Of a stretch of 64,000 nt of DNA, positions 35,035 through 43,920 are shown in pieces. Made by a program: the position numbers and the translations under genes. The stretch lies in assembly GCF_028023555.1 (NCBI RefSeq), contig NZ_JAQIOY010000002.1, positions 1 to 64,000 of the forward strand. Reading direction: 5' to 3'. Positions within the stretch are counted from its first letter, which is position 1. Each line of letters starts with the position of its first letter. Origin of the DNA: Thalassococcus_A lentus (lineage in GTDB: Bacteria; Pseudomonadota; Alphaproteobacteria; Rhodobacterales; Rhodobacteraceae). The notes below the pieces were generated by a model that saw only the letters and a program-made list of their open reading frames with translations, had not been told where the DNA came from and searched no databases.

Positions 35035-35679
35035 TCAGTCTTTGCCGAGCCCTTCAACCAGCGGCACGAAACGCACGGGCCGCAACTCGTCATACTCAAA
35101 CCCGCTTTCGTGTCGGGTGACACGGATCAGGCTTTGTACCGCGTCAGACTGGCCGACGGGCACGACCATGATACCGCCAATCTTGAGCTGCGCCAAGAGC
35201 GGGCCGGGCGGGTCTTCGGCGGCAGCGGTCACAACGATGCGATCAAAGGGGGCCTGATCCGGCAAACCGTGGCTGCCGTCGGCTGTAAAGGCGGTGATAT
35301 TGGTCAGATCCATTGCCTCGAACACGGCGCGGGCGGCCTGTACCAAACGGCGGTGACGGTCGACGGTATAGACCCGCCGGGCCAGCAGGCTGAGGATTGC
35401 AGCCTGATAGCCAGACCCGGTTCCAACCTCGAGCACCTTATCTCTTGGCTGGATTTGCGCCGCCTGCGTCATCAGGCCAACAACAGAAGGTTGCGAGATT
35501 GTCTGCCCGCAGGCAATGGGCAAGGGCATGTCTTCGTAGGCCCGATCAGTGAACAGCCCCTCTTGTATGAAGGCGCCCCGGTCTATGCGCTCCATCGCGT
35601 TCAGCACAGTACTGTCGGTGACACCCTTTGAGCGCAGCGCAAACAGAAACTGCATCTTGTTTTCGGCATCAAAGCTCAT
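35035..35679 (-). CDS. pcm: Pcm, protein-L-isoaspartate O-methyltransferase
   Basis: A 214-residue SAM-dependent enzyme that repairs isoaspartyl residues. The SAM motif VLEVGTGSGYQAA is near 80-92, ARRVYTVDRHR is motif post-I, and the substrate-loop AYEDMPLPIACGQTISQP lies at about 48-65. It overlaps surE by four bases upstream, and the nlpD-like gene follows. The surE-pcm-nlpD order is widely conserved. Confidence 0.96.
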   Translation of the reverse strand: MSFDAENKMQFLFALRSKGVTDSTVLNAMERIDRGAFIQEGLFTDRAYEDMPLPIACGQTISQPSVVGLMTQAAQIQPRDKVLEVGTGSGYQAAILSLLARRVYTVDRHRRLVQAARAVFEAMDLTNITAFTADGSHGLPDQAPFDRIVVTAAAEDPPGPLLAQLKIGGIMVVPVGQSDAVQSLIRVTRHESGFEYDELRPVRFVPLVEGLGKD

Positions 35680-36461
35680 TCAAAGGCGCCCTTTAGTGCG
35701 CTCAGCGCCGCGTGGTCGGTCAGGTCTGCCCGCATGGGGGTCACCGTAGTATAGCCGTCGAGGTTCAGGGCCGCGTCGCTTCCGGCGGCGGTTGCCGCAC
35801 GCTGATCGCCGCCCCGGACCCAAAGGAACCTGCGCCCGGATGGAGACAGGAATGGCTCGACGCTGAAGTTTGTCTTTTCCCTGCGGCCCTGCGGCGCGAT
35901 CCGCGTGCCTTTCACGGCGGCCGCTGGCACCGGGGGGAAATTCACATTGTAGAACAGTTCATAGGAACCATCGCCCTTGGTGTGTGAGGCTAGAATGCGC
36001 CGCACAACATCTGCGCCGTGTACGGCAGATGCCTCAAAGGGGTCTTCCTGCTGCGCGTTGTCCGGCCCGTAGTATTGCGACAGTGCGATGGCGGTCAGTC
36101 CTTGCAACGCTGCTTCCATCGCACCTCCGAGGGTGCCGGAATAGAGCGCGTTTTCGGCCGAGTTGTTGCCGCGGTTCACACCGGACAGGACCAGATCAGG
36201 GGGGCTGTCCTGCATGACATCGTAAAGACCGGCCAGAACACAGTCGGCGGGGCTGCCTTCGGCGGCGAAAACCCGTGGGCCCATCTGCGCGATCATGGTT
36301 GGTTCAGTATAGGAAATGCAGTGTGCAACGCCGGATTGTTCAAATGCGGGTGCGACTGTCCAGACTTCGCCGTCTGGGCCGGCCAGTTCTTCTGCAATGC
36401 GGCGAAGAACCGCCAGGCCCGGCGCATTGATGCCGTCGTCATTGGTGATGAGGATACGCAT
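35676..36461 (-). CDS. surE: SurE, 5'/3'-nucleotidase
   Basis: A 261-residue metal-dependent survival protein that hydrolyses nucleoside monophosphates. The N-terminal MRILITNDDGINAPGL carries Asp8/Asp9; DLVLSGVNRGNNSAENALYSGT supplies the other metal ligands. The ATG at 36461 gives the canonical start; the upstream in-frame extension is Cys/Lys-rich and non-family. It is first of surE-pcm-nlpD. Confidence 0.95.
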   Translation of the reverse strand: MRILITNDDGINAPGLAVLRRIAEELAGPDGEVWTVAPAFEQSGVAHCISYTEPTMIAQMGPRVFAAEGSPADCVLAGLYDVMQDSPPDLVLSGVNRGNNSAENALYSGTLGGAMEAALQGLTAIALSQYYGPDNAQQEDPFEASAVHGADVVRRILASHTKGDGSYELFYNVNFPPVPAAAVKGTRIAPQGRREKTNFSVEPFLSPSGRRFLWVRGGDQRAATAAGSDAALNLDGYTTVTPMRADLTDHAALSALKGAFE

Positions 36462-36597
36462 ACTGCTTGCCGCCTGTTTTTCCTTGTTGCTTGCAAAAGT
36501 GCATAGGCCAAGGGGGCACATCAGGCAAGCAGAGCCGTTGGGGTGGCGATTGTTTTGCCTGCTGAGTCGCCGCGAAGCCTACGGAAAGGGTACGGCC

Positions 36598-36624
36598 AAA
36601 AAAAAGGCCGAGCAAAGCTCGGCC
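36598..36624 (-). terminator. Rho-independent terminator (sRNA/LysR downstream)
   Basis: Perfect stem GGCCGAGC/GCTCGGCC with loop TTT at 36624-36606, then eight Ts on the minus strand. It can end the candidate sRNA and any read-through from the LysR gene 190 bp upstream. Confidence 0.85.
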
Positions 36625-36680
36625 GAAGTCCAACAGGGAGGTATGAAGATGATGCGCAGATGTGCGTTTCATCGTCATAT
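36598..36680 (-). ncRNA. Candidate small RNA with CCUCCC motif
   Basis: On the minus strand, a stem-loop spans 36679-36642 (17-nt arms with 3 mismatches, loop CATC). It is followed by a single-stranded CCTCCC segment (36641-36636), then a perfect 8-bp hairpin (36624-36606, loop TTT) and eight Ts (36605-36598). Upstream, CTTGAT (36713-36708) and CATATT (36690-36685) are 17 bp apart and would place the start near 36680. The layout is that of an Hfq-type sRNA with an anti-Shine-Dalgarno segment. It lies in a 351-bp gap without a credible ORF. Confidence 0.55.
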
Positions 36681-36684
36681 GCCA

Positions 36685-36713
36685 AATATGTCACCAAAGA
36701 TGAGTCGATCAAG
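36685..36713 (-). promoter_or_regulatory. Possible promoter of the candidate sRNA
   Basis: Minus-strand CTTGAT (36713-36708), 17-bp spacer, CATATT (36690-36685), about 5-6 bp before the first stem-loop. The CTTG -35 loosely recalls RpoH-type promoters of alphaproteobacteria. Placed by eye; no experimental start. Confidence 0.3.
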
Positions 36714-36812
36714 AGCATTTATGCCGCAGCCGCAGCATTGCCGCTATGCGTTGTATGCATACCACAGAACACGTTTCGCCTTTTGCGTGTGTGAATCGCC
36801 GGCTTTCCCGGC

Positions 36813-37718
36813 CTAAGTCGCCCCCATGGCCCGTAGGGATCTGCGGTGCGAGATGATTTCATCCTGTACGAAATCCCGAAAGGCCGCGATGCGTTTGGAT
36901 TGTCGCAATTCCTCGGGGTAGGCGAGAAAGACAGGAACTTCGACTGATCCGACATCGGGCAAGACTGGCACCACCGAAGGGAAATCCTCGATGATGTAGT
37001 CTGGAAGCACGCCGATTCCGAGGTTCGACAGAACCGCCTGCAGCACGCCATAGTAATTGTTCACGGTCAGCGTCGCTTCGATATCGTAGGTCAGCAGTTC
37101 CTGGACAAGATTGAGACCGGCAGACACCTGAGCAGAGCGCGGGTTCTGACAAATCAGGCGGTGGTTGGCCAAAGCATGCAGATCCTGCGGCTCGCCATGT
37201 TCAGCAAGATATTGCGGTGTCGCATAGAGCCGCATCTTGATGCTCATCAGCTTTTTACGAACCAGATCAGCCTGACTTGGCTCTTTCATTCGAATGGCAA
37301 CGTCGGCTTCTCGCATCGGCAAATCCAGAACGCGCTCTTCCAGCATCAGATCGATGTTCAGCTCGGGGTACTGTTCGTAGAGCTTTGCCAGTCGCGGTGC
37401 GAGCCACAGAGCACCGAATCCAAATGTGGTCGTTACACGCAGTTCGCCGAACACTTCTTCTTCGCTGTCGCGAATACGGGCTGTTGCCGCGTCAATCCGC
37501 TTGTTCATGGAAGACGTAGCGTCGAACAGCAATTCACCCTGTTCGGTCAGAATCAGCCCGCGCGCATGGCGATGGAACAATGTTGTGTTCAGCGATTCTT
37601 CGAGAGCGCGAATCTGGCGGGACACAGCCGACTGCGACAAATGCAGGGTGTCCCCAGCATGAGTCAGGCTTCCGGCATCGGCGACCGCGTGAAATATTCT
37701 AAGCTTGTCCCAGTCCAT
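36813..37718 (-). CDS. LysR-family transcriptional regulator
   Basis: A 301-residue LTTR. The N-terminal winged HTH is DWDKLRIFHAVADAGSLTHA with LHLSQSAVSRQIRALEESL (26-44); a periplasmic-binding-like effector domain follows from about 90. The ATG at 37718 was preferred over a GTG three codons upstream because MDWDKLRIF is the usual LTTR start. It is transcribed away from the fused IOR gene, with a GGTCA-N7-TGACC palindrome between them, so IOR is a likely target. Confidence 0.9.
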   Translation of the reverse strand: MDWDKLRIFHAVADAGSLTHAGDTLHLSQSAVSRQIRALEESLNTTLFHRHARGLILTEQGELLFDATSSMNKRIDAATARIRDSEEEVFGELRVTTTFGFGALWLAPRLAKLYEQYPELNIDLMLEERVLDLPMREADVAIRMKEPSQADLVRKKLMSIKMRLYATPQYLAEHGEPQDLHALANHRLICQNPRSAQVSAGLNLVQELLTYDIEATLTVNNYYGVLQAVLSNLGIGVLPDYIIEDFPSVVPVLPDVGSVEVPVFLAYPEELRQSKRIAAFRDFVQDEIISHRRSLRAMGAT

Positions 37719-37819
37719 AACGATCACTTTTTGCTGTCTTCGCTGTTCTACACAAAGAATGTTACTATGTTAACGCCAACGGCGCGTAACCTGTGAAAAA
37801 CACAAAAAATTCCCTATTC

Positions 37820-37838
37820 AGGTCAGCATTTATGACCT
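37820..37838. promoter_or_regulatory. Putative LysR-type operator
   Basis: AGGTCA-GCATTTA-TGACCT is a perfect inverted repeat with 6-bp arms and 7-bp spacer. The inner TCA-N7-TGA satisfies the T-N11-A rule of LTTR sites. It lies 44 bp before the IOR start and about 100 bp from the LysR start in their shared divergent region. Binding is inferred. Confidence 0.55.
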
Positions 37839-37882
37839 AATATGCCTTTATAACTGCCACACTCAAGCGTTGGGAGGCGCCC

Positions 37883-40800
37883 ATGAGCAAGCAGCAGATC
37901 ACACTCGAAGACCGGTTTGACCTGAGCAAGGACCAAGTCCTGCTGAATGGCACTCAGGCACTGGTACGTTTGATGTTGGCGCAACGCGCACGCGATGAAC
38001 AAGCCGGGCTTAATACTGCCGGATATGTCACCGGTTATCGTGGCTCGCCCCTCGGCGCGGTCGATATGCAGATGAACCGGGCGGCAAAATTCCTGTCCGA
38101 GGCCAACGTGCTCTTCAAAGAGGGGCTGAACGAAGATCTTGCGGCCACGGCCTTGTGGGGCAGCCAACAGGCAGAACTGCGCGGCGAAGGCAAATACGAT
38201 GGCGTGTTTGGTCTTTGGTACGGAAAGGGGCCGGGTGTTGATCGTACCGGCGATGTTTTCCGTCATGCCAATATGGCCGGCACGTCCAAAAATGGTGGCG
38301 TGCTTGTTGCCATGGGCGACGATCATACCGGTGAATCCTCAACCGTTCTGCATCAGTCTGAATGGGCGCTCATTGACGCCTATGTGCCGATCGTTTCGCC
38401 CGCTGGTGTGCAGGAAATTCTGGACTACGGACTATACGGCTATGCTTTGTCCCGCTTCTCCGGGCTGTGGGTTGGCCTGAAAACCATGAAGGACACGGTC
38501 GAGGCCACCGCCGTTGTCGATGGTCGCATTGACCGACTGTCCTTTGTCGAACCCGAAATCGAAATGCCCGAGGGCGGGTTGAACATTCGTTTGATCGACG
38601 ATCGTTTTCAACAAGAAGACCGGCTGTTGCATCACAAACGCCAAGCGGCTGAGGCTTTCGCCCATGCCAATGGCATCGACAAGCGGGTCATGGGCAAGCC
38701 GGGCGCCAAAATCGGGTTTGTCGCGGCCGGCAAAAACTGGCTCGACCTTGTGCACAGCCTGTCCTTGCTGGGGATCGACGACGCCGAAGCCGAAAAGCTT
38801 GGCATCACGACTTACAAGGTCGGACAGGTTTGGCCTCTGGATATGCAGGGCTTTAACAACTGGGCAGAAGATCTTGATTTAATTGTTGTTATTGAGGAAA
38901 AGCGCAAGCTGATCGAAGTGCAGATCAAAGAAGCGCTGTTCGACAATCGCAATGGGCGTCGTGTGTATGGCGGCACCAAGGACGGTCAGAACTTCTTTGA
39001 CACGTCCATGGCGCTCGACCCGATCGATATTGCCAAGAAACTGGGTCAGGTCATCATCGACGAAGGGCGTGGAACCGACGGTATCCGCGCCGCGATGACC
39101 GCCCTGACCGAGGCAGAAAGGGCCGACAACGCCGAGGAAATCAGCGCGCGTTTGCCGTACTTCTGCTCTGGCTGCCCGCACAATTCCTCGACCAAGGTGC
39201 CCGATGGCAGCCGCGCCTATGCGGGCATCGGGTGCCACTTCATGGCGCAATGGATGGATCGTGAAACGCTGGGCTTTACGCACATGGGCGGTGAAGGGGC
39301 CAACTGGATCGGTGAAGCGCCGTTTTCGACCCGCGATCACGTGTTCCAGAACATGGGCGACGGGACTTACAACCATTCGGGGGTTCAGGCGATCCGTGCC
39401 GCTTTGGCGGCCGGAACGACAATGACCTACAAGATCCTCTACAATGACGCGGTTGCGATGACCGGTGGTCAGGGCAACGATGGGGGGCTCACGGCGCATC
39501 AGATCATGGCCGAACTGAAGGCCATGGGCGTCCAGCGCGTCGCTGCGGTCTACGACGAAAAGGAAGACTTCGATCCGGCTTCGGTTCCTGCCGGGGTCGA
39601 AACGCATGAACGCGCTGATCTTCAATCAGTGCAGGAAAGCTTTGCCAAACAAGAGGGCGTCAGCGCCATAGTTTACGTGCAGACCTGTGCGGCCGAAAAA
39701 CGCCGCCGGCGCAAACGCGGCCAATTCCCCGATCCCGACCGGCGCGTCTTTATCAACACCGATGTCTGTGAAGGATGCGGCGATTGCGGTGTGCAGTCGA
39801 ACTGCGTTTCGATCGTACCGGTGGAAACAGAGCTGGGCCGCAAGCGTGCGATTGATCAAAGCAGCTGCAACAAAGATTTCTCTTGTATCAAAGGGTTTTG
39901 CCCCTCTTTCGTGACCCTGAATGGGGCGCAGGTCAAAAAGGCGGCCACAGCCGATCTGGATCTGCCGGATCTGCCGCTACCGGACTTGCCTGTCATCAAC
40001 GGCACGCACAATGTGGTCATCACGGGCGTTGGTGGAACCGGCGTCGTGACGATCGGTGCCGTGATGGCGCAAGCGGCCCAGATTGATGGCAAAGGGGCCG
40101 GCATGATGGAGATGGCAGGGCTGGCTCAAAAGGGCGGCGCCGTGCACATCCACCTTCGGTTGGCCGAACGCCCTGAGGACATCAGCGCGGTTCGCGTGGC
40201 CACGGCGGAAATGGACACCCTGATTGGCGGTGATCTCGTGGTTTCCGCTGGCGCAAAGACCCTCGGCCTGATGAAAACGGGCCGCACTGGGGCTGTGGTC
40301 AACAGCCACGAGATCATCACCGGTGACTTCACCCGCAATACCGAATTCAACCTGCCGTCGGACCGACTGCAACTCGCGCTCGAAGCGCGTCTGCAGGATC
40401 GTGTCGCGCTGTTCGACGCGTCAGATCTGGCCAAGGCGACGCTGGGCGACAGCATCTTTTCCAACATGATGATCCTTGGCGCGGCCTGGCAGAATGGTCT
40501 GGTCCCGCTCAGCCATGATGCCCTGATGCAGGCCATCGCCTTGAACGGCGCCGCGGTAGAGCGGAACCAGCGTGCCTTTGAAATTGGCCGCTGGGCTGTG
40601 ACACATCCAGATCAGGCGCAGCGCCTGATTCAGCCCAATGTGGTTGAACGTCCCAAAACGCCGGAGGAAATGATCGCCTTCCGCGCAGAGCATCTAATCC
40701 GGTATCAGGGCAAGCGTCTGGCCAAGCGGTATCGGAAACTGGTTGACCAGATCGAAGACCTGCGGCTGCGCGCAGCGGCTTCAAAGGGATATCACAAGCT

Positions 40801-41284
40801 GTTGTCCTATAAGGATGAATACGAAGTGGCGCGCCTGCACCTGGAAACCGAAGCCAAGGCACGTGCACAGTTTGACGGCGACTTTGAAATGCAGTTCCAT
40901 CTTGCGCCGCCAATGCTTTCCAAAGAAGGCCCTGACGGGCGTCCGATCAAAAAGCAATATGGCCCGGGCATGATGCGCTGGTTCCGGTTGTTGGCACGCC
41001 TGAAGGGCCTGCGCGGAACGCCGTTCGATATCTTCGGACGAACTGAAGAGCGACGTATGGAGCGCGCGCTGATCAAACAATACGAGCGTGATATGGCGCA
41101 ATGGCTGCCCAAAGCCGCTGAAACAAACATGGATGCCCTGGTCGCTCTGGCTGAACTGCCGCTGCAAATTCGTGGTTTCGGACCGGTCAAGGCCGCAAAT
41201 GAGGCGCAAGCCGCCAAACGGCGTGAAGAGTTGCTTTCAGCGCTCAAATCAGGCCCGGCCCCCTTGGCCAAAGCGGCCGAGTAA
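37883..41284 (+). CDS. Fused indolepyruvate ferredoxin oxidoreductase
   Basis: An 1133-residue single-chain 2-oxoacid:ferredoxin oxidoreductase. In order: an N-terminal pyrimidine-binding TPP domain (about 30-330), a CSGCPHN site and TPP domain (about 425-560), a cysteine-rich Fe-S segment (VCEGCGDCGVQSNC to FSCIKGFCPSF, about 628-675), a gamma-type Rossmann domain (VVITGVGGTGVVTIGAVMAQ, about 710-880) and a C-terminal DUF6537-like part. It likely oxidises arylpyruvates or branched 2-oxoacids to acyl-CoA. A GGGAGG SD precedes the ATG. Confidence 0.93.
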   Translation: MSKQQITLEDRFDLSKDQVLLNGTQALVRLMLAQRARDEQAGLNTAGYVTGYRGSPLGAVDMQMNRAAKFLSEANVLFKEGLNEDLAATALWGSQQAELRGEGKYDGVFGLWYGKGPGVDRTGDVFRHANMAGTSKNGGVLVAMGDDHTGESSTVLHQSEWALIDAYVPIVSPAGVQEILDYGLYGYALSRFSGLWVGLKTMKDTVEATAVVDGRIDRLSFVEPEIEMPEGGLNIRLIDDRFQQEDRLLHHKRQAAEAFAHANGIDKRVMGKPGAKIGFVAAGKNWLDLVHSLSLLGIDDAEAEKLGITTYKVGQVWPLDMQGFNNWAEDLDLIVVIEEKRKLIEVQIKEALFDNRNGRRVYGGTKDGQNFFDTSMALDPIDIAKKLGQVIIDEGRGTDGIRAAMTALTEAERADNAEEISARLPYFCSGCPHNSSTKVPDGSRAYAGIGCHFMAQWMDRETLGFTHMGGEGANWIGEAPFSTRDHVFQNMGDGTYNHSGVQAIRAALAAGTTMTYKILYNDAVAMTGGQGNDGGLTAHQIMAELKAMGVQRVAAVYDEKEDFDPASVPAGVETHERADLQSVQESFAKQEGVSAIVYVQTCAAEKRRRRKRGQFPDPDRRVFINTDVCEGCGDCGVQSNCVSIVPVETELGRKRAIDQSSCNKDFSCIKGFCPSFVTLNGAQVKKAATADLDLPDLPLPDLPVINGTHNVVITGVGGTGVVTIGAVMAQAAQIDGKGAGMMEMAGLAQKGGAVHIHLRLAERPEDISAVRVATAEMDTLIGGDLVVSAGAKTLGLMKTGRTGAVVNSHEIITGDFTRNTEFNLPSDRLQLALEARLQDRVALFDASDLAKATLGDSIFSNMMILGAAWQNGLVPLSHDALMQAIALNGAAVERNQRAFEIGRWAVTHPDQAQRLIQPNVVERPKTPEEMIAFRAEHLIRYQGKRLAKRYRKLVDQIEDLRLRAAASKGYHKLLSYKDEYEVARLHLETEAKARAQFDGDFEMQFHLAPPMLSKEGPDGRPIKKQYGPGMMRWFRLLARLKGLRGTPFDIFGRTEERRMERALIKQYERDMAQWLPKAAETNMDALVALAELPLQIRGFGPVKAANEAQAAKRREELLSALKSGPAPLAKAAE

Positions 41285-41310
41285 TCTTTGTCACAGAAGG
41301 CCTTTGGTCT

Positions 41311-41382
41311 TCTTTGTGCCCCAAATATCCCGGGGGGTTCGGGGGGTTGGCCCCCCGATCGGCCGGTGCGCCATTGGCGCGC
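41311..41382. repeat. GC-rich double-hairpin intergenic repeat, copy 2
   Basis: Second copy of the element at 794-865. The first hairpin is CGGGGGG, loop TTGG, CCCCCCG; the second is GCGCC, loop ATT, GGCGC (41368-41380). Loop bases differ from copy 1 while stems are kept, which suggests selection on structure. It again lies between convergent genes (IOR and a TetR gene). Confidence 0.8.
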
Positions 41383-41394
41383 CGGACATTCAGG

Positions 41395-42012
41395 TCAGGT
41401 GTCTGCGTCCAGCAGGCCGAGACCGCGCAGGTAGACACCGATCCCTGTCTCCAGCAGGTCTTCGGGCGGGTAAGGGCTCTTGGTGCCGGGGCTGCCGCGG
41501 GCAAAAAGCTCCACGACACCGTGGCTCATGGCCCAGATGTGGGCTGAAAACATAGCCGGCGGCGGGCGCTTTTCTGGCGGAATGTGCTGAGACAGCTCTT
41601 CGGCGGCCTTCTCCAAAACGCCTCGGGCCCGCGCAGACACCGACGCCAGTTCGGGCGAATGGTTCACCGATACTCCGCTTTCGAACATCGCAATGTAGTG
41701 TCCGGGATATTTGCGCGCAAAGGCCAGATAGGCCCGGCCCGTTGCTTCGAAGGCGGCCAATGCAGAAGGCTGACCGCTTTGATAGGCGTATTCCATGACG
41801 TCGGCGAAAATTTCATAGCCTTGTCGGGCGGCTTCGGCGATCAGATCCTCGCGGCCGGCAAAATGGCGATAGACAGCCGCAGGTGTAACGCCTGCCTGCT
41901 TGGCCGCCTCGGACAGTGTGAACCCTGTGGGGCCTTTGTCCTCGATCAACTCAAGCGCTGCATCAACCAAAGCCTGACGCAGATTGCCATGATGATAGCC
42001 GCGTTTACGCAT
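41395..42012 (-). CDS. TetR/AcrR-family regulator
   Basis: A 205-residue repressor-type protein. The N-terminal HTH is YHHGNLRQALVDAALELIED with TLSEAAKQAGVTPAAVYRHFAGREDLI (32-58); the C-terminal all-helical ligand domain includes a WAMSHGVVELFARG segment of the WHG type. Its start overlaps the ppk2 stop by eight bases, so it is co-translated with the kinase; ligand unknown. Confidence 0.88.
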   Translation of the reverse strand: MRKRGYHHGNLRQALVDAALELIEDKGPTGFTLSEAAKQAGVTPAAVYRHFAGREDLIAEAARQGYEIFADVMEYAYQSGQPSALAAFEATGRAYLAFARKYPGHYIAMFESGVSVNHSPELASVSARARGVLEKAAEELSQHIPPEKRPPPAMFSAHIWAMSHGVVELFARGSPGTKSPYPPEDLLETGIGVYLRGLGLLDADT

Positions 42013-42874
42013 CCCAGATGTCCGGGCCGCCGCAAATCCTGGCGTCGGGCCTGCCGACGACCTTTGGGTCCTTGTTGTCGTAATCCAGACTGCTCAGGAC
42101 GTGCCGGATCGCTGCCAGTCGCGCGCGTTTCTTGTCGTCGCTGCGCACAACGGTCCAGGGCGCGATGTCCGAATGGGATCGTTGCAGCGTTTCCGAAATG
42201 GCATCCGAATAGGCATCCCAGCGGGGCAGGCCTTTGACGTCGATCCCTGACAGTTTCCACTGCTTGAGCGGATCGTTTTCGCGATCCAGAAAGCGGCGCA
42301 ACTGTTCGGCGCGGCCCACGTTCAGCCAGAACTTGAAAAGGTGAATGCCTTCGTCCACCAGCATTTGTTCAAACTGCGGAACCTGCGCAAAAAAGTGCTC
42401 GCGCTGCTTGGGCGTGCAAAAACCAAAGACATGTTCCACAACGCCGCGATTGTACCAGCTGCGATCAAAAAACACGATTTCACCTCCAGCAGGCAGGTGA
42501 TCTATGTAGCGCTGGAAATACCATTGCGAGGCTTCGACGTCCGAAGGCTTGGACAGGGCGACGTTGCGGGCGCCGCGCGGGTTCAGGTTCATGCGAAAGC
42601 GCTTTATCGTGCCGCCCTTGCCAGCGGCATCGCGCCCTTCGAAGACCATCGCCACCCGTGCGCCGGTTTCGCGCGCCCAGGCCTGCATCTTGACCAGTTC
42701 GATTTGCAGCGCTTCCATTTCCTTTTCATAGGTCTTGCGCTTCATCTGCTCGGAATAGGGAAAGCCTGAGTCAAGGATGTCGCCTTTTTCTGCACGCCGA
42801 ATGGCATCGCGCACGGCGGCTGGGGCTTCTTCGTCGAAATAGCGGCTGATTGCGCCGTCAAACGGAAGGGACAT
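42005..42874 (-). CDS. ppk2: PPK2, polyphosphate kinase 2
   Basis: A 289-residue class I PPK2 that transfers phosphate between polyphosphate and nucleotides. Walker A is EGRDAAGKGG (79-88), the lid segment LNPRGARNVALSKPS follows, and Walker B is VFFDRSWYNR near 137. The class I type usually phosphorylates NDPs. An overlapping TetR gene follows, which may regulate the pair. Confidence 0.93.
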   Translation of the reverse strand: MSLPFDGAISRYFDEEAPAAVRDAIRRAEKGDILDSGFPYSEQMKRKTYEKEMEALQIELVKMQAWARETGARVAMVFEGRDAAGKGGTIKRFRMNLNPRGARNVALSKPSDVEASQWYFQRYIDHLPAGGEIVFFDRSWYNRGVVEHVFGFCTPKQREHFFAQVPQFEQMLVDEGIHLFKFWLNVGRAEQLRRFLDRENDPLKQWKLSGIDVKGLPRWDAYSDAISETLQRSHSDIAPWTVVRSDDKKRARLAAIRHVLSSLDYDNKDPKVVGRPDARICGGPDIWDA

Positions 42875-42968
42875 GCGGCATCCTCTTATCTGCTCTGTTC
42901 TGAATATGGGATGTTAAGAGGCTTAACGCAAATGCCAAGCGGTTCTTGCCGTTGCGGAAACCCGGACC

Positions 42969-43916
42969 TTAGCGCAGACCAGCCCGCGATGCGGCGCGGT
43001 GGATTGCCTCCAGCACGGCGCCTTCGCGGACATGGTGAGGCATGTGCCCGATCCCTTCCAGGGTCACCAGATTGGCGTTGGGGTAGCGTTCGGCAAAAGG
43101 CGCGGAATGGATTGATACACCTACTGTGGTGTCGGCCGCTCCATGTACCATTTCAATCGGCACGTTGATTTCGCCGTAGCGCGGCTCCAGCGCGCGGACC
43201 TGTTCCAGCAGTTGGGCCCGCTGCAAGGCATTGGCCGTGATCGTCTGACGTCTGAGGGTCAGGGGAGCACCGATATGTGCGCCATAGCCTTGCGGTGCGT
43301 CCTGAGGCTCAAAGACGGCATCAATCGCATCCTCGACCACCCGGTCCGGCACCCAAGCTGCCAGCACCGGATTCACGATCGGGCCCAGCCAGCGTGACGA
43401 TGTCAGGCGATAATAGGTGGACAGCCCTGTGTCCCAGGGCAGGGACGGCGAGCCAAGCGTGACGATCGCGGATACATTCTCGGGGTGATGCACGGCCCAG
43501 GCCAGCGCAACCGACCCGCCATAGGACTGCCCAAGCACGATGGGGTGATCCATGCCCAGCTCTTCCGCCGCCTTGGACAGCAACCCGGCCTGCTGCACGA
43601 TGGTGGTCCCCTTGGGGTCCATTCGGTCCGTATACCCCAAACCCGGTCGATCAAAGGCGACCACGCGGTAGTCTCTGGCCAGCTTGTCGACGAGAGAAAA
43701 GGTCATGTCGCGCAAATTGCCCGATGCACCGTGGATCAGCACCAGATCCGGGCCCTGACCTTTGATGACATAGTGCACGCGAATGCCGTCCACCTCGAGG
43801 AATTCACCGGACGGCGGGAAGGCTGCCTCGGCGCGCAGTTCATGCCGGTTTGCCTTCCACAGGGTGACGATCCAGAACACCGCCACCAGGACCAGCAGGG
43901 CAACCAACACCTTCAC
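42969..43916 (-). CDS. Membrane-anchored alpha/beta hydrolase
   Basis: A 315-residue protein with an N-terminal TM helix (about 3-20) and an alpha/beta-hydrolase domain. The oxyanion HGASG is at 62-66, the nucleophile Ser131 in GQSYGG, and the catalytic His in GIGHMPHH near 290. The GTG at 43916 is favoured: GGAG lies 7 bases upstream and the start falls 4 bp after the metA stop. The ATG at 43943 overlaps metA. The substrate is unknown; probably an ester or lipid at the periplasmic face. Confidence 0.8.
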   Translation of the reverse strand: MKVLVALLVLVAVFWIVTLWKANRHELRAEAAFPPSGEFLEVDGIRVHYVIKGQGPDLVLIHGASGNLRDMTFSLVDKLARDYRVVAFDRPGLGYTDRMDPKGTTIVQQAGLLSKAAEELGMDHPIVLGQSYGGSVALAWAVHHPENVSAIVTLGSPSLPWDTGLSTYYRLTSSRWLGPIVNPVLAAWVPDRVVEDAIDAVFEPQDAPQGYGAHIGAPLTLRRQTITANALQRAQLLEQVRALEPRYGEINVPIEMVHGAADTTVGVSIHSAPFAERYPNANLVTLEGIGHMPHHVREGAVLEAIHRAASRAGLR

Positions 43917-43920
43917 CGTG

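Noticed and set aside
36642..36816. Plus-strand 57-codon ORF with a GGGAGG Shine-Dalgarno in the candidate sRNA gap
   Set aside because: The SD and AUG lie inside the strong stem-loop, the peptide is His/Met/Arg-rich without family features, and the terminator with eight Ts favours the minus strand.
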